From: EB88 sp964245435
Lineage (GTDB): Bacteria > Acidobacteriota > Terriglobia > Terriglobales > Acidobacteriaceae
Direction of reading: 5' to 3'
Assembly: GCA_964245435.1 (NCBI GenBank)
Contig: CAXTMF010000001.1
Span: 558,001 to 622,000, forward strand
Length of the DNA: 64,000 nt
Numbering within the stretch: position 1 is the stretch's first letter; each line of letters begins with the position of its first letter. The position numbers and the translations under genes were made by a program. This document shows positions 55,827 through 64,000 of this stretch, in pieces. Under the pieces are notes generated by a model that did no database searches, was not told the origin of the DNA, and saw only the letters and a list, made by a program, of their open reading frames with translations.

Positions 55827-57865
55827 GCTGTCATGCGACAGGCGTTATTGACCTGCCGGTAGAGCCGCAGGTTGCAGGTCAGCTACGCACAGTGGCGCTG
55901 GTGGGGCCGCCGAATTCTGGCAAATCGACCCTCTTCAATCGACTGACAGGTTTGCGGCAGAAAGTGGCCAACTACCCGGGTGTGACAGTTGAGCAGCGTT
56001 ACGGCAAGCTGAGCGGGGTCGATCGGCCCGACCTGACCCTGATTGACCTGCCGGGGATCTACTCTCTCGACAGCTACTCGGAGGATGCGCGCGTCGCCGT
56101 GGATGTGCTGCAGGGGACCATGCCCGGTTCTCCGCACGTGGATGCGGTACTGCTGGTTCTCGACTCGCTGCACCTGGAGCGGCAGCTGATGCTAGCCGCG
56201 CCGGTGCTTGCCTTGAAGCTGCCGACGCTGGTGCTGCTGAACATGAGCGACCTGATGGAGGTACGCGGAGGCACTGTAGATACGCTGGCGCTGGCGCAGG
56301 AACTTGGCGTGCCGGTGGCGAAGATCAGCGCGACGCAGGGCATCGGACTTGATGCGATTCCGCGCTTTCTCGCACGGCGCAATGCTGCAAAGGATGGGCT
56401 GGTGGTTATGCCTGCCCGTCTGGAGCTGCCTGTGATGGGCAACGCGCGCTCGTACCGGCAATGGGCAACCGGTATCAGCACTCGCACGCGGTACAAGGCG
56501 CCGCTGTCGCCCGAGTGGACGCGCAAGCTGGATCATTTTCTATTAGGCCGCATCAGCGGGCCACTGATGTTCCTTCTGGTCGTTATCGCGGTATTTCAGG
56601 TGGTGTTTTCGGTCGGACTGCCATTCAGCAACTGGTCGCAGGACCTGCTAAATCACGGCGGCGATCTGCTGAGCCACCACATTCACCCGGCCTGGCTCGC
56701 TTCCCTGCTGATCGACGGCATCTGGAAGGGCGTCGCGTCGGTGCTGATCTTCCTGCCACAGATCCTATTGCTCTTCCTGTTCATTGGGATCCTTGAGGAC
56801 ACCGGGTACCTGGCGCGCGCGGCGTTGATCGCGGACCGGGTGATGCGGGTGATCGGGCTAAATGGGAAGGCTTTCATCCCGCTACTCTCAGCCTATGCGT
56901 GTGCGGTGCCGGCCATCATGGCAACGCGGACGATCGAGAACAAGCGTGACCGGTTTGCGACGATCCTGGTAGCGCCGTTCATGACCTGCTCGGCCCGGTT
57001 GCCGGTCTACCTGCTGATCATCGCGGCATTTGTGCCGAACCGGCGTCTTCTCGGGGACTTCTTTGGCCTGCAGGCAGCGGTCATGCTGGGACTCTACGTA
57101 CTAGGCTTCCTGGCTGCGCTGTTTACAGCGCGACTGCTCAAGTCATCGATTCTCAAAGCGTCCTCTGCTCCGTTCATCCTGGAGCTCCCGCAATACCGGC
57201 TGCCAACGCTGCACTCGCTCGGAATCCGGCTGGTGGATCGCGGGAGCGTGTTTTTAAAGCAGGCCGGGACCATCATTCTCGCCGTCACGGTCGGGCTCTG
57301 GGTCCTGAGCCACATCCCCGTGCACCACGCCAGCTTCCCGGAGTTGGCTCACTCGGTGGTCGGCACCGTGGGCCGCTGGATCGAACCCGCGATCGCGCCG
57401 CTCGGGTTCAATTGGAAGATCGGCATCGGGCTATTGTCGTCGATCATCGCGCGTGAGGTAATCGTTGGCACGCTGGGAACACTCTACGGCATGGATCCGG
57501 AAACGCAGCAGCTAGGGCTGCAGCAGGCGCTGCACCATGACCTGACCCTGGGTGGGGCGATGGCGCTGGTGGTCTTTTTTGCCTTTGCCATGCAATGTGC
57601 TTCGACGCTCGCGGTCGTAAAACGGGAGACAAACAGCTGGCGCTGGCCCCTGCTTCAGTTCGGCTACATGAGCATACTGGCGTATCTGGCGGCGCTGGTG
57701 ACGAATGTGCTGGTGTCGCGNNNNNNNNNNNNNNNNNNNNNNNNNNNNNNNNNNNNNNNNNNNNNNNNNNNNNNNNNNNNNNNNNNNNNNNNNNNNNNNN
57801 NNNNNNNNNNNNNNNNNNNNCTGGCGGCGCTGGTGACGAATGTGCTGGTGTCGCGCTTCCTGTAG
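55823..57865 (+). CDS. feoB: Ferrous iron transporter FeoB (interrupted by scaffold gap)
   Basis: This Fe(II) permease has a cytosolic G-domain (G1 GPPNSGKST, G3 DLPG, G4 NMSD) followed by a multi-helix membrane part with gate-like motifs (LSAYACAVPAIMATRT, FMTCSARLPVYLL). The TTG start overlaps the feoA stop. The sequence is broken by 100 Ns at 57721-57820, flanked by the same 35 bases. If those copies are merged, the frame is kept and the protein is 635 residues ending NVLVSRFL. It lacks the long C-terminal tail of the E. coli protein. Confidence 0.9.
   Translation: MSCHATGVIDLPVEPQVAGQLRTVALVGPPNSGKSTLFNRLTGLRQKVANYPGVTVEQRYGKLSGVDRPDLTLIDLPGIYSLDSYSEDARVAVDVLQGTMPGSPHVDAVLLVLDSLHLERQLMLAAPVLALKLPTLVLLNMSDLMEVRGGTVDTLALAQELGVPVAKISATQGIGLDAIPRFLARRNAAKDGLVVMPARLELPVMGNARSYRQWATGISTRTRYKAPLSPEWTRKLDHFLLGRISGPLMFLLVVIAVFQVVFSVGLPFSNWSQDLLNHGGDLLSHHIHPAWLASLLIDGIWKGVASVLIFLPQILLLFLFIGILEDTGYLARAALIADRVMRVIGLNGKAFIPLLSAYACAVPAIMATRTIENKRDRFATILVAPFMTCSARLPVYLLIIAAFVPNRRLLGDFFGLQAAVMLGLYVLGFLAALFTARLLKSSILKASSAPFILELPQYRLPTLHSLGIRLVDRGSVFLKQAGTIILAVTVGLWVLSHIPVHHASFPELAHSVVGTVGRWIEPAIAPLGFNWKIGIGLLSSIIAREVIVGTLGTLYGMDPETQQLGLQQALHHDLTLGGAMALVVFFAFAMQCASTLAVVKRETNSWRWPLLQFGYMSILAYLAALVTNVLVSXXXXXXXXXXXXXXXXXXXXXXXXXXXXXXXXXXLAALVTNVLVSRFL
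57721..57820. other. Assembly gap (100 Ns), probably artificial
   Basis: The 35 bases at 57686-57720 and at 57821-57855 are identical, starting CTGGCGGCGCTGGTGACG. This is what two overlapping contig ends joined by a fixed-size gap look like. Removing one copy and the Ns restores a continuous feoB frame. Real missing sequence is therefore unlikely. Confidence 0.9.
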
Positions 57866-57968
57866 CGGTGCAGGGCTCCGGTAGCGTTTTAAGCTCCGAA
57901 TGCGTTGTTACTCTTTCCGGCGGCGCGTGTCTCAACGCTACGACCTGGAACCATGGAGAAAGCCTGTG

Positions 57969-58458
57969 ATGACCCGCCTTTTAGAAGCATTTCGTCCAGC
58001 CGCCGCCGTACTCGCGTTCGCCTTCGCCGTCGCTGCCTCTCACCCCGGCGCGCTTGCACAATCGGACGCTCACGTGGACAAGCACCTGTATAACGAGGCA
58101 GCGGACGCGAAGCAGCAGATTGCCGAGGCGGAAAAGACGGCGCGGGCCGGGCACAAACACATCCTGCTGGAGTTCGGCGGCAACTGTGCGGCGACTGCCA
58201 GCTGCTGAATCTGTACTATCACCAGCAGCCGAACGCCGACCTGCTTGCGAAGTAATACATCGTTGTGCCGATCGACATCGGCCATATCGAGAAGGACCTT
58301 GATATTGCGGCGAAGTACCACGCGCCGATCGCGCACGGGTTCCGTCGCTCGCGATCATCGATGCCAGAGGCAAGGTGCTGTACGCCGAACAGCCCAAGGA
58401 GTTTGAGCATACGAGCCCGGGGGCGATCACGGCCCTGCTCCAGCGCTGGAACTCGTAA
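57969..58458 (+). pseudogene. Broken secreted thioredoxin-family gene
   Basis: The N-terminus is intact: ATG at 57969, a signal peptide ending HPGALAQ, then NEAADAKQQIAEAEKTARAGHKHILLEFGGN. At the expected WCGDC active site one base is missing (TGTGCGGCGACTGC), so the frame stops at 58208. The rest is readable in the shifted frame (QLLNLYYHQQPNADLLAK, then TAA at 58253, YIVVPIDIGHIEKDLDIAAKY). A second missing base near 58339 comes before PSLAIIDARGKVLYAEQPKE and the final ITALLQRWNS stop at 58456. It would have been an envelope disulfide or reductase protein. Two frameshifts plus a nonsense codon indicate loss of function. Confidence 0.85.
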
Positions 58459-58640
58459 AGCTTACGGGATCTTTGTGAGCTGCGGTGCGAGAGTCCGGTA
58501 GGTCTCCGGGGCCGGCGCATCTCCATTTCCCTATTGACAGCCCTCGGTTACCATGGAAATGCGGGGTTCGGCGACTTTCCACGCGCGGCCCCCATCCAGC
58601 GTAGCGACAGCTCCATGTCCGCGCCCATGAGAGTTTCCGA

Positions 58641-60248
58641 ATGATTTCTGTCAGCGGTGTCAGCATGCGCTACGGCGCGAAGATCCTTTTCGATGATGTA
58701 TCGATCAGCTTTGTGGACGGTCGGCGGTACGGTTTGACGGGGCCGAACGGCGCGGGCAAGTCGACGTTCATGAAGGTATTGACCGGCGAATTGGACGCGC
58801 AGAAGGGATCTGTGGTGCGCCCGCGGAAGTTCGGCGTGTTGCGGCAGGACCAGTATGCTTTCGACGCTTACCGGGTGATCGATACGGTCATCATGGGCAA
58901 CAAAGGCCTATGGGCAGCGCTAGAGGAGCGGGACCGTATCTATGAGAAAGCCGAACTGACCGACGAAGACGGCATGCGCCTGGGTGAGCTCGAGGGCATT
59001 GTCGGCGAGGAGGACGGCTACACGGCGGAGAGCGATGCGGCCGTCCTCTTGCAGGGGCTCGACATTCCCGATGAGCTGCACGAGCGCAAGATGGGCGAGC
59101 TGCAGGGCGGCGAGAAGGTGCGCGTGCTGCTGGCGCAGGCCTTGTTCGGCAACCCGCAGGCGCTGCTGCTGGACGAACCGACGAACTACCTGGATCTTGA
59201 GTCGGTGCAGTGGCTGCAGGAGTTCCTGCTGAAGTTTGAAGGCACGCTGATCACAATCTCGCACGATCGCCACTTCCTGAACTCGGTGTGCACGCACACG
59301 GCCGACATCGACTACCAGACGATCATCGTGTACACGGGCGGCTACGACGAGATGGTCGAAGCGAAGACGCAGATTCGCTCGCGGCTGGAAAGCCAGAACG
59401 AGCAGCGCGAGAAGAAGATCGCGCAGCTGAACGAGTTCATCGCGCGGTTCGCGGCAGGTACACGGTCGAGCCAGGTGACGAGCCGCAAGAAGGAAGTGGA
59501 GCGGCTGCAGACGAGCGAGCTGGCGCGATCGAACATCTCGCGCCCGTATATCCGCTTCGACCAGAACCGGCCGAGCGGCAAGCAGACGATCGAGATCGAG
59601 GGCGTGATCAAGCATTACGGCGAGGAGACAGCGCTGCGCAAATTCTCGGCAACGGTGATGCGCGGCGAAAAAGTTTGCCTGATGGGACGCAATGGGCAAG
59701 GCAAGACGACGATGTTGAAGAGCCTGCTTGCCGGGCTGCCGGAGCTGGAGCCGGAGTTCAAGGCGGACGGCGGACAGGTGAAGTGGGGGCACGAGGCGCA
59801 GATCGGGTACTTCCCGCAGGACCATACCGGCGCGATCGATCACGGGACAACGGTCTTCGAGTGGCTATACCGGTGGGATACGAAGAAGACAAAAGAAGAG
59901 ATCCGGGGATTGCTGGGGCAGATGCTGTTCTCGGGCGATGAAGGCCTGAAGAAGACCGAGGCACTTTCGGGCGGCGAGGCGGCGCGGCTCCTGTTTTGCA
60001 AGCTGATGCTGCAGAAGCCAAACGTCTTAATCCTGGATGAGCCGACGAACCACCTGGACCTGGAATCAATCAATGCGCTGAATGTGTCGCTGCAGCGGTT
60101 TGAAGGGACGGTCCTGCTGGTGACGCACGACCGGGACCTGATTGATGACGTAGGAACGCGGATATGGCGATTTGAGCATGGCGCGGTCGATGACCATAAG
60201 GGACCGTACGCGGAGATCGCGGAGGCGGAGAGCATCGCGGCGCGGTAG
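58641..60248 (+). CDS. ABC-F family ATPase (YbiT/EttA-like)
   Basis: This 535-residue soluble protein has two ABC ATPase domains: Walker A GPNGAGKST and GRNGQGKTT; signatures LQGGEK (degenerate) and LSGGEA; Walker B LLLDEPTNYLD and LILDEPTNHLD. The ABC-F linker lies between them (KTQIRSRLESQNEQREKKIAQLNEFIARFAAG). ABC-F proteins act on ribosomes, not in transport. The sequence is closest in style to YbiT. It is followed by a second ABC-F gene. Confidence 0.9.
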   Translation: MISVSGVSMRYGAKILFDDVSISFVDGRRYGLTGPNGAGKSTFMKVLTGELDAQKGSVVRPRKFGVLRQDQYAFDAYRVIDTVIMGNKGLWAALEERDRIYEKAELTDEDGMRLGELEGIVGEEDGYTAESDAAVLLQGLDIPDELHERKMGELQGGEKVRVLLAQALFGNPQALLLDEPTNYLDLESVQWLQEFLLKFEGTLITISHDRHFLNSVCTHTADIDYQTIIVYTGGYDEMVEAKTQIRSRLESQNEQREKKIAQLNEFIARFAAGTRSSQVTSRKKEVERLQTSELARSNISRPYIRFDQNRPSGKQTIEIEGVIKHYGEETALRKFSATVMRGEKVCLMGRNGQGKTTMLKSLLAGLPELEPEFKADGGQVKWGHEAQIGYFPQDHTGAIDHGTTVFEWLYRWDTKKTKEEIRGLLGQMLFSGDEGLKKTEALSGGEAARLLFCKLMLQKPNVLILDEPTNHLDLESINALNVSLQRFEGTVLLVTHDRDLIDDVGTRIWRFEHGAVDDHKGPYAEIAEAESIAAR

Positions 60249-60365
60249 GCGCCTCAAGCAAGCAGTAGCAGCTATACCGGGTGTGGATTCGCGGGAAAAG
60301 ACATTGTGAACGCTATATCTCGGAGCATCCGTGAGTGACCTTGATCAAGATGTAAGGAAGTGCTT

Positions 60366-62171
60366 TTGCTGATACTGAATGCACAAAACATCACCAAACG
60401 CTTCGGCGCGCAGCCGCTTTTTCGGGAGATCTCGCTCACCGTCAACGACGGCGATCGCCTCGCGCTGATCGGGCCAAACGGTGCCGGCAAGTCAACGCTG
60501 TTGAAGATACTCTCGGGCGAGATCGAGCCGGACTCGGGCGAGGTGAGCCTGCGGAAGCGGGCGCGTGTCACTTATATAGCGCAGGAGTCGAGCTTTCCCG
60601 GCGGGGCCACGGTGCGCTCAGTGCTGGAGCAGGCGCTCACAGGCGCTGGCGTGGGTGAGGGTGAGCGCGAGGGCCGGATTCGCGAAGCGTTTGGACGCGC
60701 AGGGTTCGCTTCACTGGATGACGAAGCGCAGGCCTACTCCGGCGGGTGGCGCAAGCGGCTGGCCATAGTGGAAGCAGCCATCCAACAGCCGGACATCCTG
60801 CTGCTGGACGAGCCGACGAACCACCTGGACCTCGCTGGCATCGGCTGGCTTGAGGAGATGCTGCGGACGAGCGCCTTTGCGAGCGTGGTCGTTTCGCATG
60901 ACCGCTACTTCCTTGAGGGAGTCGCAAACGAGACCTCGGAGCTGAGCCGGGCGTACCCGGATGGCATGCTGCGCTTCCAGGGCGCGTACTCGACATTTCT
61001 TGAAAAGAAGCAGGAGTATCTGGCGGCTGAGGGCAAGCGGCAGGAGGCGCTCGAGAACCGCGTCCGGATTGAGACCGAGTGGCTGCGGCGCGGGCCAAAA
61101 GCACGCACGACCAAGTCAAAGGCGCGGATCGACAGTGCCAATGAGCTGATCTCGGAGCTTGGAGCAATGCGGTCGCGGTCGGCGACCGGGTCAGCAGGGA
61201 TAGACTTCTCTGCAACCGACCGCAAGACCAAGCGGCTGGCGATCATCGATGGCCTGACCTATGGCTTCGATGGACGGACGCTGTTCAGCGATCTGAGTTT
61301 TGCAGTCACCGCCGGGATGCGCGTGGGTCTGGTCGGGCCGAACGGCTCTGGCAAAACGACGCTGCTGCGCTTGATCGACGGGCAGCTGGCGCCGCAGAGC
61401 GGGACCGTGGAGCGGGCAAACGCGCTGCGGGTGGTTTATTTCGAGCAGAACCGAGTCATCGACGGGTCGCTGACACTGCGGCGGGCGCTTTCACCGGACT
61501 CGGACTCTGTGGTCTACAACGGCAAGGTGCTGCACGTGGCGAGCTGGGCAGCGCGCTTCCTGTTTACCGGCGAGCAGCTGAATCAGCCGGTGGAGCGGCT
61601 CTCGGGCGGCGAGCGGGCACGCGTTTTGATCGCGCGATTGATGCTGGAGCCGGCGGACCTGCTTCTGCTGGACGAGCCGACGAACGACCTGGATATCCCG
61701 ACGCTCGAGATCCTTGAGGAAGCACTGCTTGAGTACCCGGGCGCGATGATCCTGGTGACGCACGACCGCTACATGCTCGATCGCGTTTCCAATGTCGTGT
61801 TGGGGCTGGATGGTGTCGGTGGTGGAGGCTCCTTCGCCGACTACGGCCAGTGGGAGGAGTGGCAACGCGCAGGCCGCTCTTCAAAGAGCGATGCGGAAAA
61901 CGGGATCCGAGCTGTGGTCGCCCCGGGTGCCCCGGGTGGCTCGAAAAAGAGGAAGCTCTCGTACATGGAGCAGCGAGACTGGGAAACAATTGAGACCCGC
62001 ATTGAAGAGGCCGAGGCAGAAGTTGCGGCGAAGCAGGCAGCGCTGGACGATCCAGCCGTGGCGAGGGACGCGGCACGCTTGCAGGCGGCGATTGCGGAGA
62101 CCGCCGCCGCGCAGGAAGCGGTCGATGCCCTGTATGTGCGCTGGGGTGAGCTGGGCGCTAAGCTGGCCTGA
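60366..62171 (+). CDS. ABC-F family ATPase (Uup-like)
   Basis: This protein of about 601 residues has two ABC domains (Walker A GPNGAGKST and GPNGSGKTT; signatures AYSGGWRKR and LSGGERAR; Walker B LLLDEPTNHLD and LLLDEPTNDLD), an ABC-F linker, and a C-terminal coiled coil (ETIETRIEEAEAEVAAKQAAL) as in Uup. Uup affects ribosome function and precise excision of transposons. The TTG at 60366 is chosen because AAGGA lies seven bases upstream; the GTG at 60360 is too close to it. It lies 117 bases after the other ABC-F gene. Confidence 0.9.
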   Translation: MLILNAQNITKRFGAQPLFREISLTVNDGDRLALIGPNGAGKSTLLKILSGEIEPDSGEVSLRKRARVTYIAQESSFPGGATVRSVLEQALTGAGVGEGEREGRIREAFGRAGFASLDDEAQAYSGGWRKRLAIVEAAIQQPDILLLDEPTNHLDLAGIGWLEEMLRTSAFASVVVSHDRYFLEGVANETSELSRAYPDGMLRFQGAYSTFLEKKQEYLAAEGKRQEALENRVRIETEWLRRGPKARTTKSKARIDSANELISELGAMRSRSATGSAGIDFSATDRKTKRLAIIDGLTYGFDGRTLFSDLSFAVTAGMRVGLVGPNGSGKTTLLRLIDGQLAPQSGTVERANALRVVYFEQNRVIDGSLTLRRALSPDSDSVVYNGKVLHVASWAARFLFTGEQLNQPVERLSGGERARVLIARLMLEPADLLLLDEPTNDLDIPTLEILEEALLEYPGAMILVTHDRYMLDRVSNVVLGLDGVGGGGSFADYGQWEEWQRAGRSSKSDAENGIRAVVAPGAPGGSKKRKLSYMEQRDWETIETRIEEAEAEVAAKQAALDDPAVARDAARLQAAIAETAAAQEAVDALYVRWGELGAKLA

Positions 62172-62181
62172 GCGTCAGGGC

Positions 62182-62886
62182 TCAGATCAAAGCGGTTGTT
62201 GCCAGATCAGGCTTCGTCACCGTGACAGCCTCAAGTGCCTCGGATGCAAAGATCTGATACTGTTTGGCCTCGCTCCGCAATTGCATGCCCTCCAGCGCAG
62301 CCACCATATCGCCGCAACGCGGCCAGAGCAGGATGACAACGACACGGCATGGATGCTTTCGGCGCGCTGCATCGAGGTTTCTGAGCACCTGCTGCATGGT
62401 GTCGCGGCCAAATGGATTGAAGAGGTAAAGCACGAGGTCGCCCGGCGGGAACGCGAAATCCCGCGCGTTCTGCTGCACCGAACGAATCCATTTGCTATCC
62501 GGTTTTACCCCCCTGCGGAAAGGCCGAAAGCGCCGCACATTTACCTGCGATTGCTCGGCGAGACGAGCCGAAAGTTCGACGCCGATAATCTGCCGGAACG
62601 GGTACTCGGCCGCAACGAAGAGCGAGCGGCCCTTGCCGCAGCCCAGGTCGATATAAGTGCATCCTGAGACGTCCTCGACTGGCATCGCGACGAGAGCTCT
62701 ACGGATGTGACGGGGCCGCGCCGGCACGTACCACTCGCTGTCGGGAAAGCGCTCCGCGGCGATGCCGGCTGCGCGGAGCGAGACATCGCCGGAGGTACGG
62801 ATGTTGCGGGTGCGGTCAAACCACTGGTCTTCGAAGAACTCTCCGACCACTCTCACGATGTGGTAGATCTGATCCCTGGCGGTCAC
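62182..62886 (-). CDS. Class I SAM-dependent methyltransferase
   Basis: This 234-residue enzyme has the SAM-binding motif I TYIDLGCGKGRSLFVAAE and the post-I IIGVELS. The DLVLYLFNPFGRDTM block marks the catalytic-side strand 4. The N-terminal part (FEDQWFDRTRNIRTSGDVSL) is typical of a group of small methyltransferases of unknown substrate. The start is GTG at 62886. It converges with the Uup-like gene, with ten bases between their ends, and lies next to tRNA-Glu. Confidence 0.85.
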   Translation of the reverse strand: MTARDQIYHIVRVVGEFFEDQWFDRTRNIRTSGDVSLRAAGIAAERFPDSEWYVPARPRHIRRALVAMPVEDVSGCTYIDLGCGKGRSLFVAAEYPFRQIIGVELSARLAEQSQVNVRRFRPFRRGVKPDSKWIRSVQQNARDFAFPPGDLVLYLFNPFGRDTMQQVLRNLDAARRKHPCRVVVILLWPRCGDMVAALEGMQLRSEAKQYQIFASEALEAVTVTKPDLATTALI

Positions 62887-62992
62887 GTGCGAGCGTCTCC
62901 TCCGCGTACGATTCCGCCAGATTGGTTCGCGATGCCAGCTCTGTTACACTCTGATGAGTCGCGGCGGTCACGGTGCTGCGATCCCCTCCCGT

Positions 62993-63069
62993 GGCGCCAT
63001 GGTGTAACCGGTTAACACGTCGCCCTCTCAAGGCGAAGAGTTCGGGTTCGATCCCCGATGGCGCTACCA
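62993..63069 (+). tRNA. tRNA-Glu (anticodon CUC)
   Basis: All arms can be drawn. The acceptor GGCGCCA pairs with TGGCGCT (one G-U). The D-stem is GTGT/ACAC, the anticodon stem TCGCC/GGCGA with loop CTCTCAA (anticodon CTC, reads GAG), and the T-stem TCGGG/CCCGA with loop TTCGATC. The 3' end is A plus an encoded CCA (63067-63069). The DNA that follows is lower in GC and carries a primase-polymerase gene, so this tRNA may be an integration site. Confidence 0.95.
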
Positions 63070-63130
63070 TACTCAAACAAAGTACTTACGAAACGGATTC
63101 GCTCCCTGTTTCAAGCTCCATAAAGCACCC

Positions 63131-63150
63131 AATCTCAAACTAATCTCAAA
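63131..63150. repeat. Direct repeat near element end
   Basis: AATCTCAAA occurs twice, 11 bases apart, about 60 bases after the tRNA gene. Short direct repeats at such a place can be recombinase arm sites. The second copy overlaps the stop codon of the following minus-strand gene. Confidence 0.3.
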
Positions 63151-63770
63151 TTGCCCACTCGGGTTGAGCTAGCTCTCCATTGGAGACGGCAGTTATGAGG
63201 AATCGCCTTGTTATCGCTGGGCAGGCCCGTACCGTAGCGTCTTTCCAATCCTGCTCACCGCTGAGGCGCGGCTTCCGCTTCTCCCACTTCAATAGTTGCG
63301 CCTTGATCCGCGTCAGCTTTGGCTCGCAAACCCGCTGGTGTGCTTCACCAGATTTCGCACGGTGGTAGCACTTGCTCTTTTCGGATGGTGCGTGAAAGTT
63401 GCTTCTACACTTCTCAGAGCGATGCTTCCTGTCTCGTTTGCTAGCCATGAACCACATCGAGCAAGCGCAACGCTTGAGGAGTTTTATCTTCCCCGTTGCT
63501 GCGAAGTCGCAGATTGCTTGCACCACGGATGTTTCGATCTCGCCTTTACCGCTTGGTGAATTGCCGGTAGCGGCAAGAACTGCACTCCCCTCGCATGCTC
63601 TACCAGCAGGCTCCGCACAACCGGGTAAGAGGCAAGGATGGCTCCGGCTTCGCGGGCTAGCAGCGCAGCGGGTGACCCTTCCAGGTATTCACTTATGCCC
63701 TTTGCCGGGACTACGTGAGTTGGATGGTCTCTAACCGCAACTTCAAAGTCTTGAACGTCAGCGCAAGAGT
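63146..63770 (-). pseudogene. Frameshifted gene for a Cys-containing zinc-finger-like protein
   Basis: The C-terminal part (63146 to about 63515) reads QAICDFAATGKIKLLKRCACSMWFMASKRDRKHRSEKCRSNFHA, with CxC and a later Cys as in small zinc fingers of hypothetical proteins. The upstream part continues in another frame (EGSPAALLAREAGAILASYPVVRSLLVEHARGVQFLPLPAIHQAVKARSKHP), so a one-base shift near 63510 splits it. No normal start codon lies in the upstream frame near its likely 5' end, so the beginning is uncertain. GC is lower than in chromosomal genes nearby. The function is unknown. Confidence 0.5.
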
Positions 63771-63778
63771 CTTGTCTG

Positions 63779-64000
63779 ATGGTTACACTGCCGCGGGAAG
63801 TAGGATGGGCTATTGCAGCCGAATGGAATATGTTTCCAGTCGAACGCTCCGGTAAGCGTCCCCTCATTGCGAGCTGGCCTGAGAACGCCACTAGCAACCC
63901 CGCGCAGCTTTCTGCATGGGCTGCTCAGTTTCCGAATTGCAATTGGGGTCTCGCGACTGGTGCTCGTAGCGGGATCATCGTAATCGACGCTGATGGCGAG
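63779..64000 (+). CDS. Bifunctional DNA primase/polymerase, N-terminal part
   Basis: Only the first 74 residues are in the window. They match the N-terminus of Prim-Pol proteins: GWAIAAEWNMFPVERSGKRPLIASWPENATSNPAQLSAWAAQFP, then NWGLATGARSGIIVIDADGE with the catalytic DxD-type end. Such proteins are usually encoded by phages, plasmids and integrative elements. The ATG at 63779 is the first Met before the motif; no clear ribosome site is seen. The gene runs off the right edge. Confidence 0.8.
   Translation, partial: MVTLPREVGWAIAAEWNMFPVERSGKRPLIASWPENATSNPAQLSAWAAQFPNCNWGLATGARSGIIVIDADGE

Noticed and set aside
58534..58539. TTGACA box before the first ABC-F gene as a promoter
   Set aside because: No acceptable -10 sequence lies 16-18 bases downstream.

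Overview
The window looks like chromosomal DNA from an Acidobacteriota member, probably class Terriglobia. This is inferred from gene content and protein style, not from a database match. Supporting signs are high-GC, densely packed genes, lipid A and Lpt genes (so a Gram-negative envelope), a bacillithiol-type deacetylase (bshB1), a secreted kumamolisin-type S53 protease, and a single-chain LptC/LptA-like protein. Three copies of a GTCATCCTGAGC-type intergenic repeat are present. It is a scaffold: 100 Ns at 57721-57820 are flanked by the same 35 nt on both sides, so the gap is very probably artificial.

Layout. 1-3456: sensor kinase (cut by the left edge), its OmpR/PhoB-type regulator, and an aldo/keto reductase. 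3640-9285: a looser accessory stretch with an AlkZ-like winged-helix protein, a haloalkane dehalogenase-like hydrolase, an NTF2-like protein, a small secreted protein, and an outer-membrane protein beside a Cys-rich protein (possible metal handling). 9354-12412: a TetR regulator and SDR enzyme that share the same operator, then divergent LysR and GNAT genes around a palindrome. 12492-14883: bshB1, then an ECF sigma factor with a coupled membrane protein. 15156-20307: a beta-propeller-like lipoprotein, a homocysteine methyltransferase/MTHFR fusion, an NTF2-like protein and xseB.

20645-25349: lipid A genes (lpxL-like, lpxD) with a MobB-like P-loop gene, a SYLF protein, dcd and HU. 25351-34598: priA, an S53 protease, a family-4 uracil-DNA glycosylase, coaBC, rpoZ, gmk and yicC, mostly one co-directional minus-strand run with ATGA-type overlaps. 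34595-44045: msbA-like exporter, rapZ, hpf, rpoN, lptB, lptC/A fusion and an upstream conserved gene, that is, LPS export next to the sigma-54 neighbourhood. 44292-47742: cold-shock gene and secA. 47852-48590: a decayed vapBC toxin-antitoxin pair.

48587-55442: HSL-type esterase, overlapping xerD-xerC, ohr, a HAD phosphatase, a NUDIX hydrolase and an RsbW/RsbV-type partner-switch pair. 55509-62886: feoAB, a broken secreted thioredoxin gene, two ABC-F ATPases and a methyltransferase. 62993-64000: tRNA-Glu(CUC) followed by lower-GC DNA with a frameshifted zinc-finger-like gene and the start of a primase-polymerase gene. This probably marks the left end of an element integrated at the tRNA gene. 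No complete new defence or biosynthetic system is visible; the best lead is that tRNA-associated boundary, most of which lies beyond the right edge.
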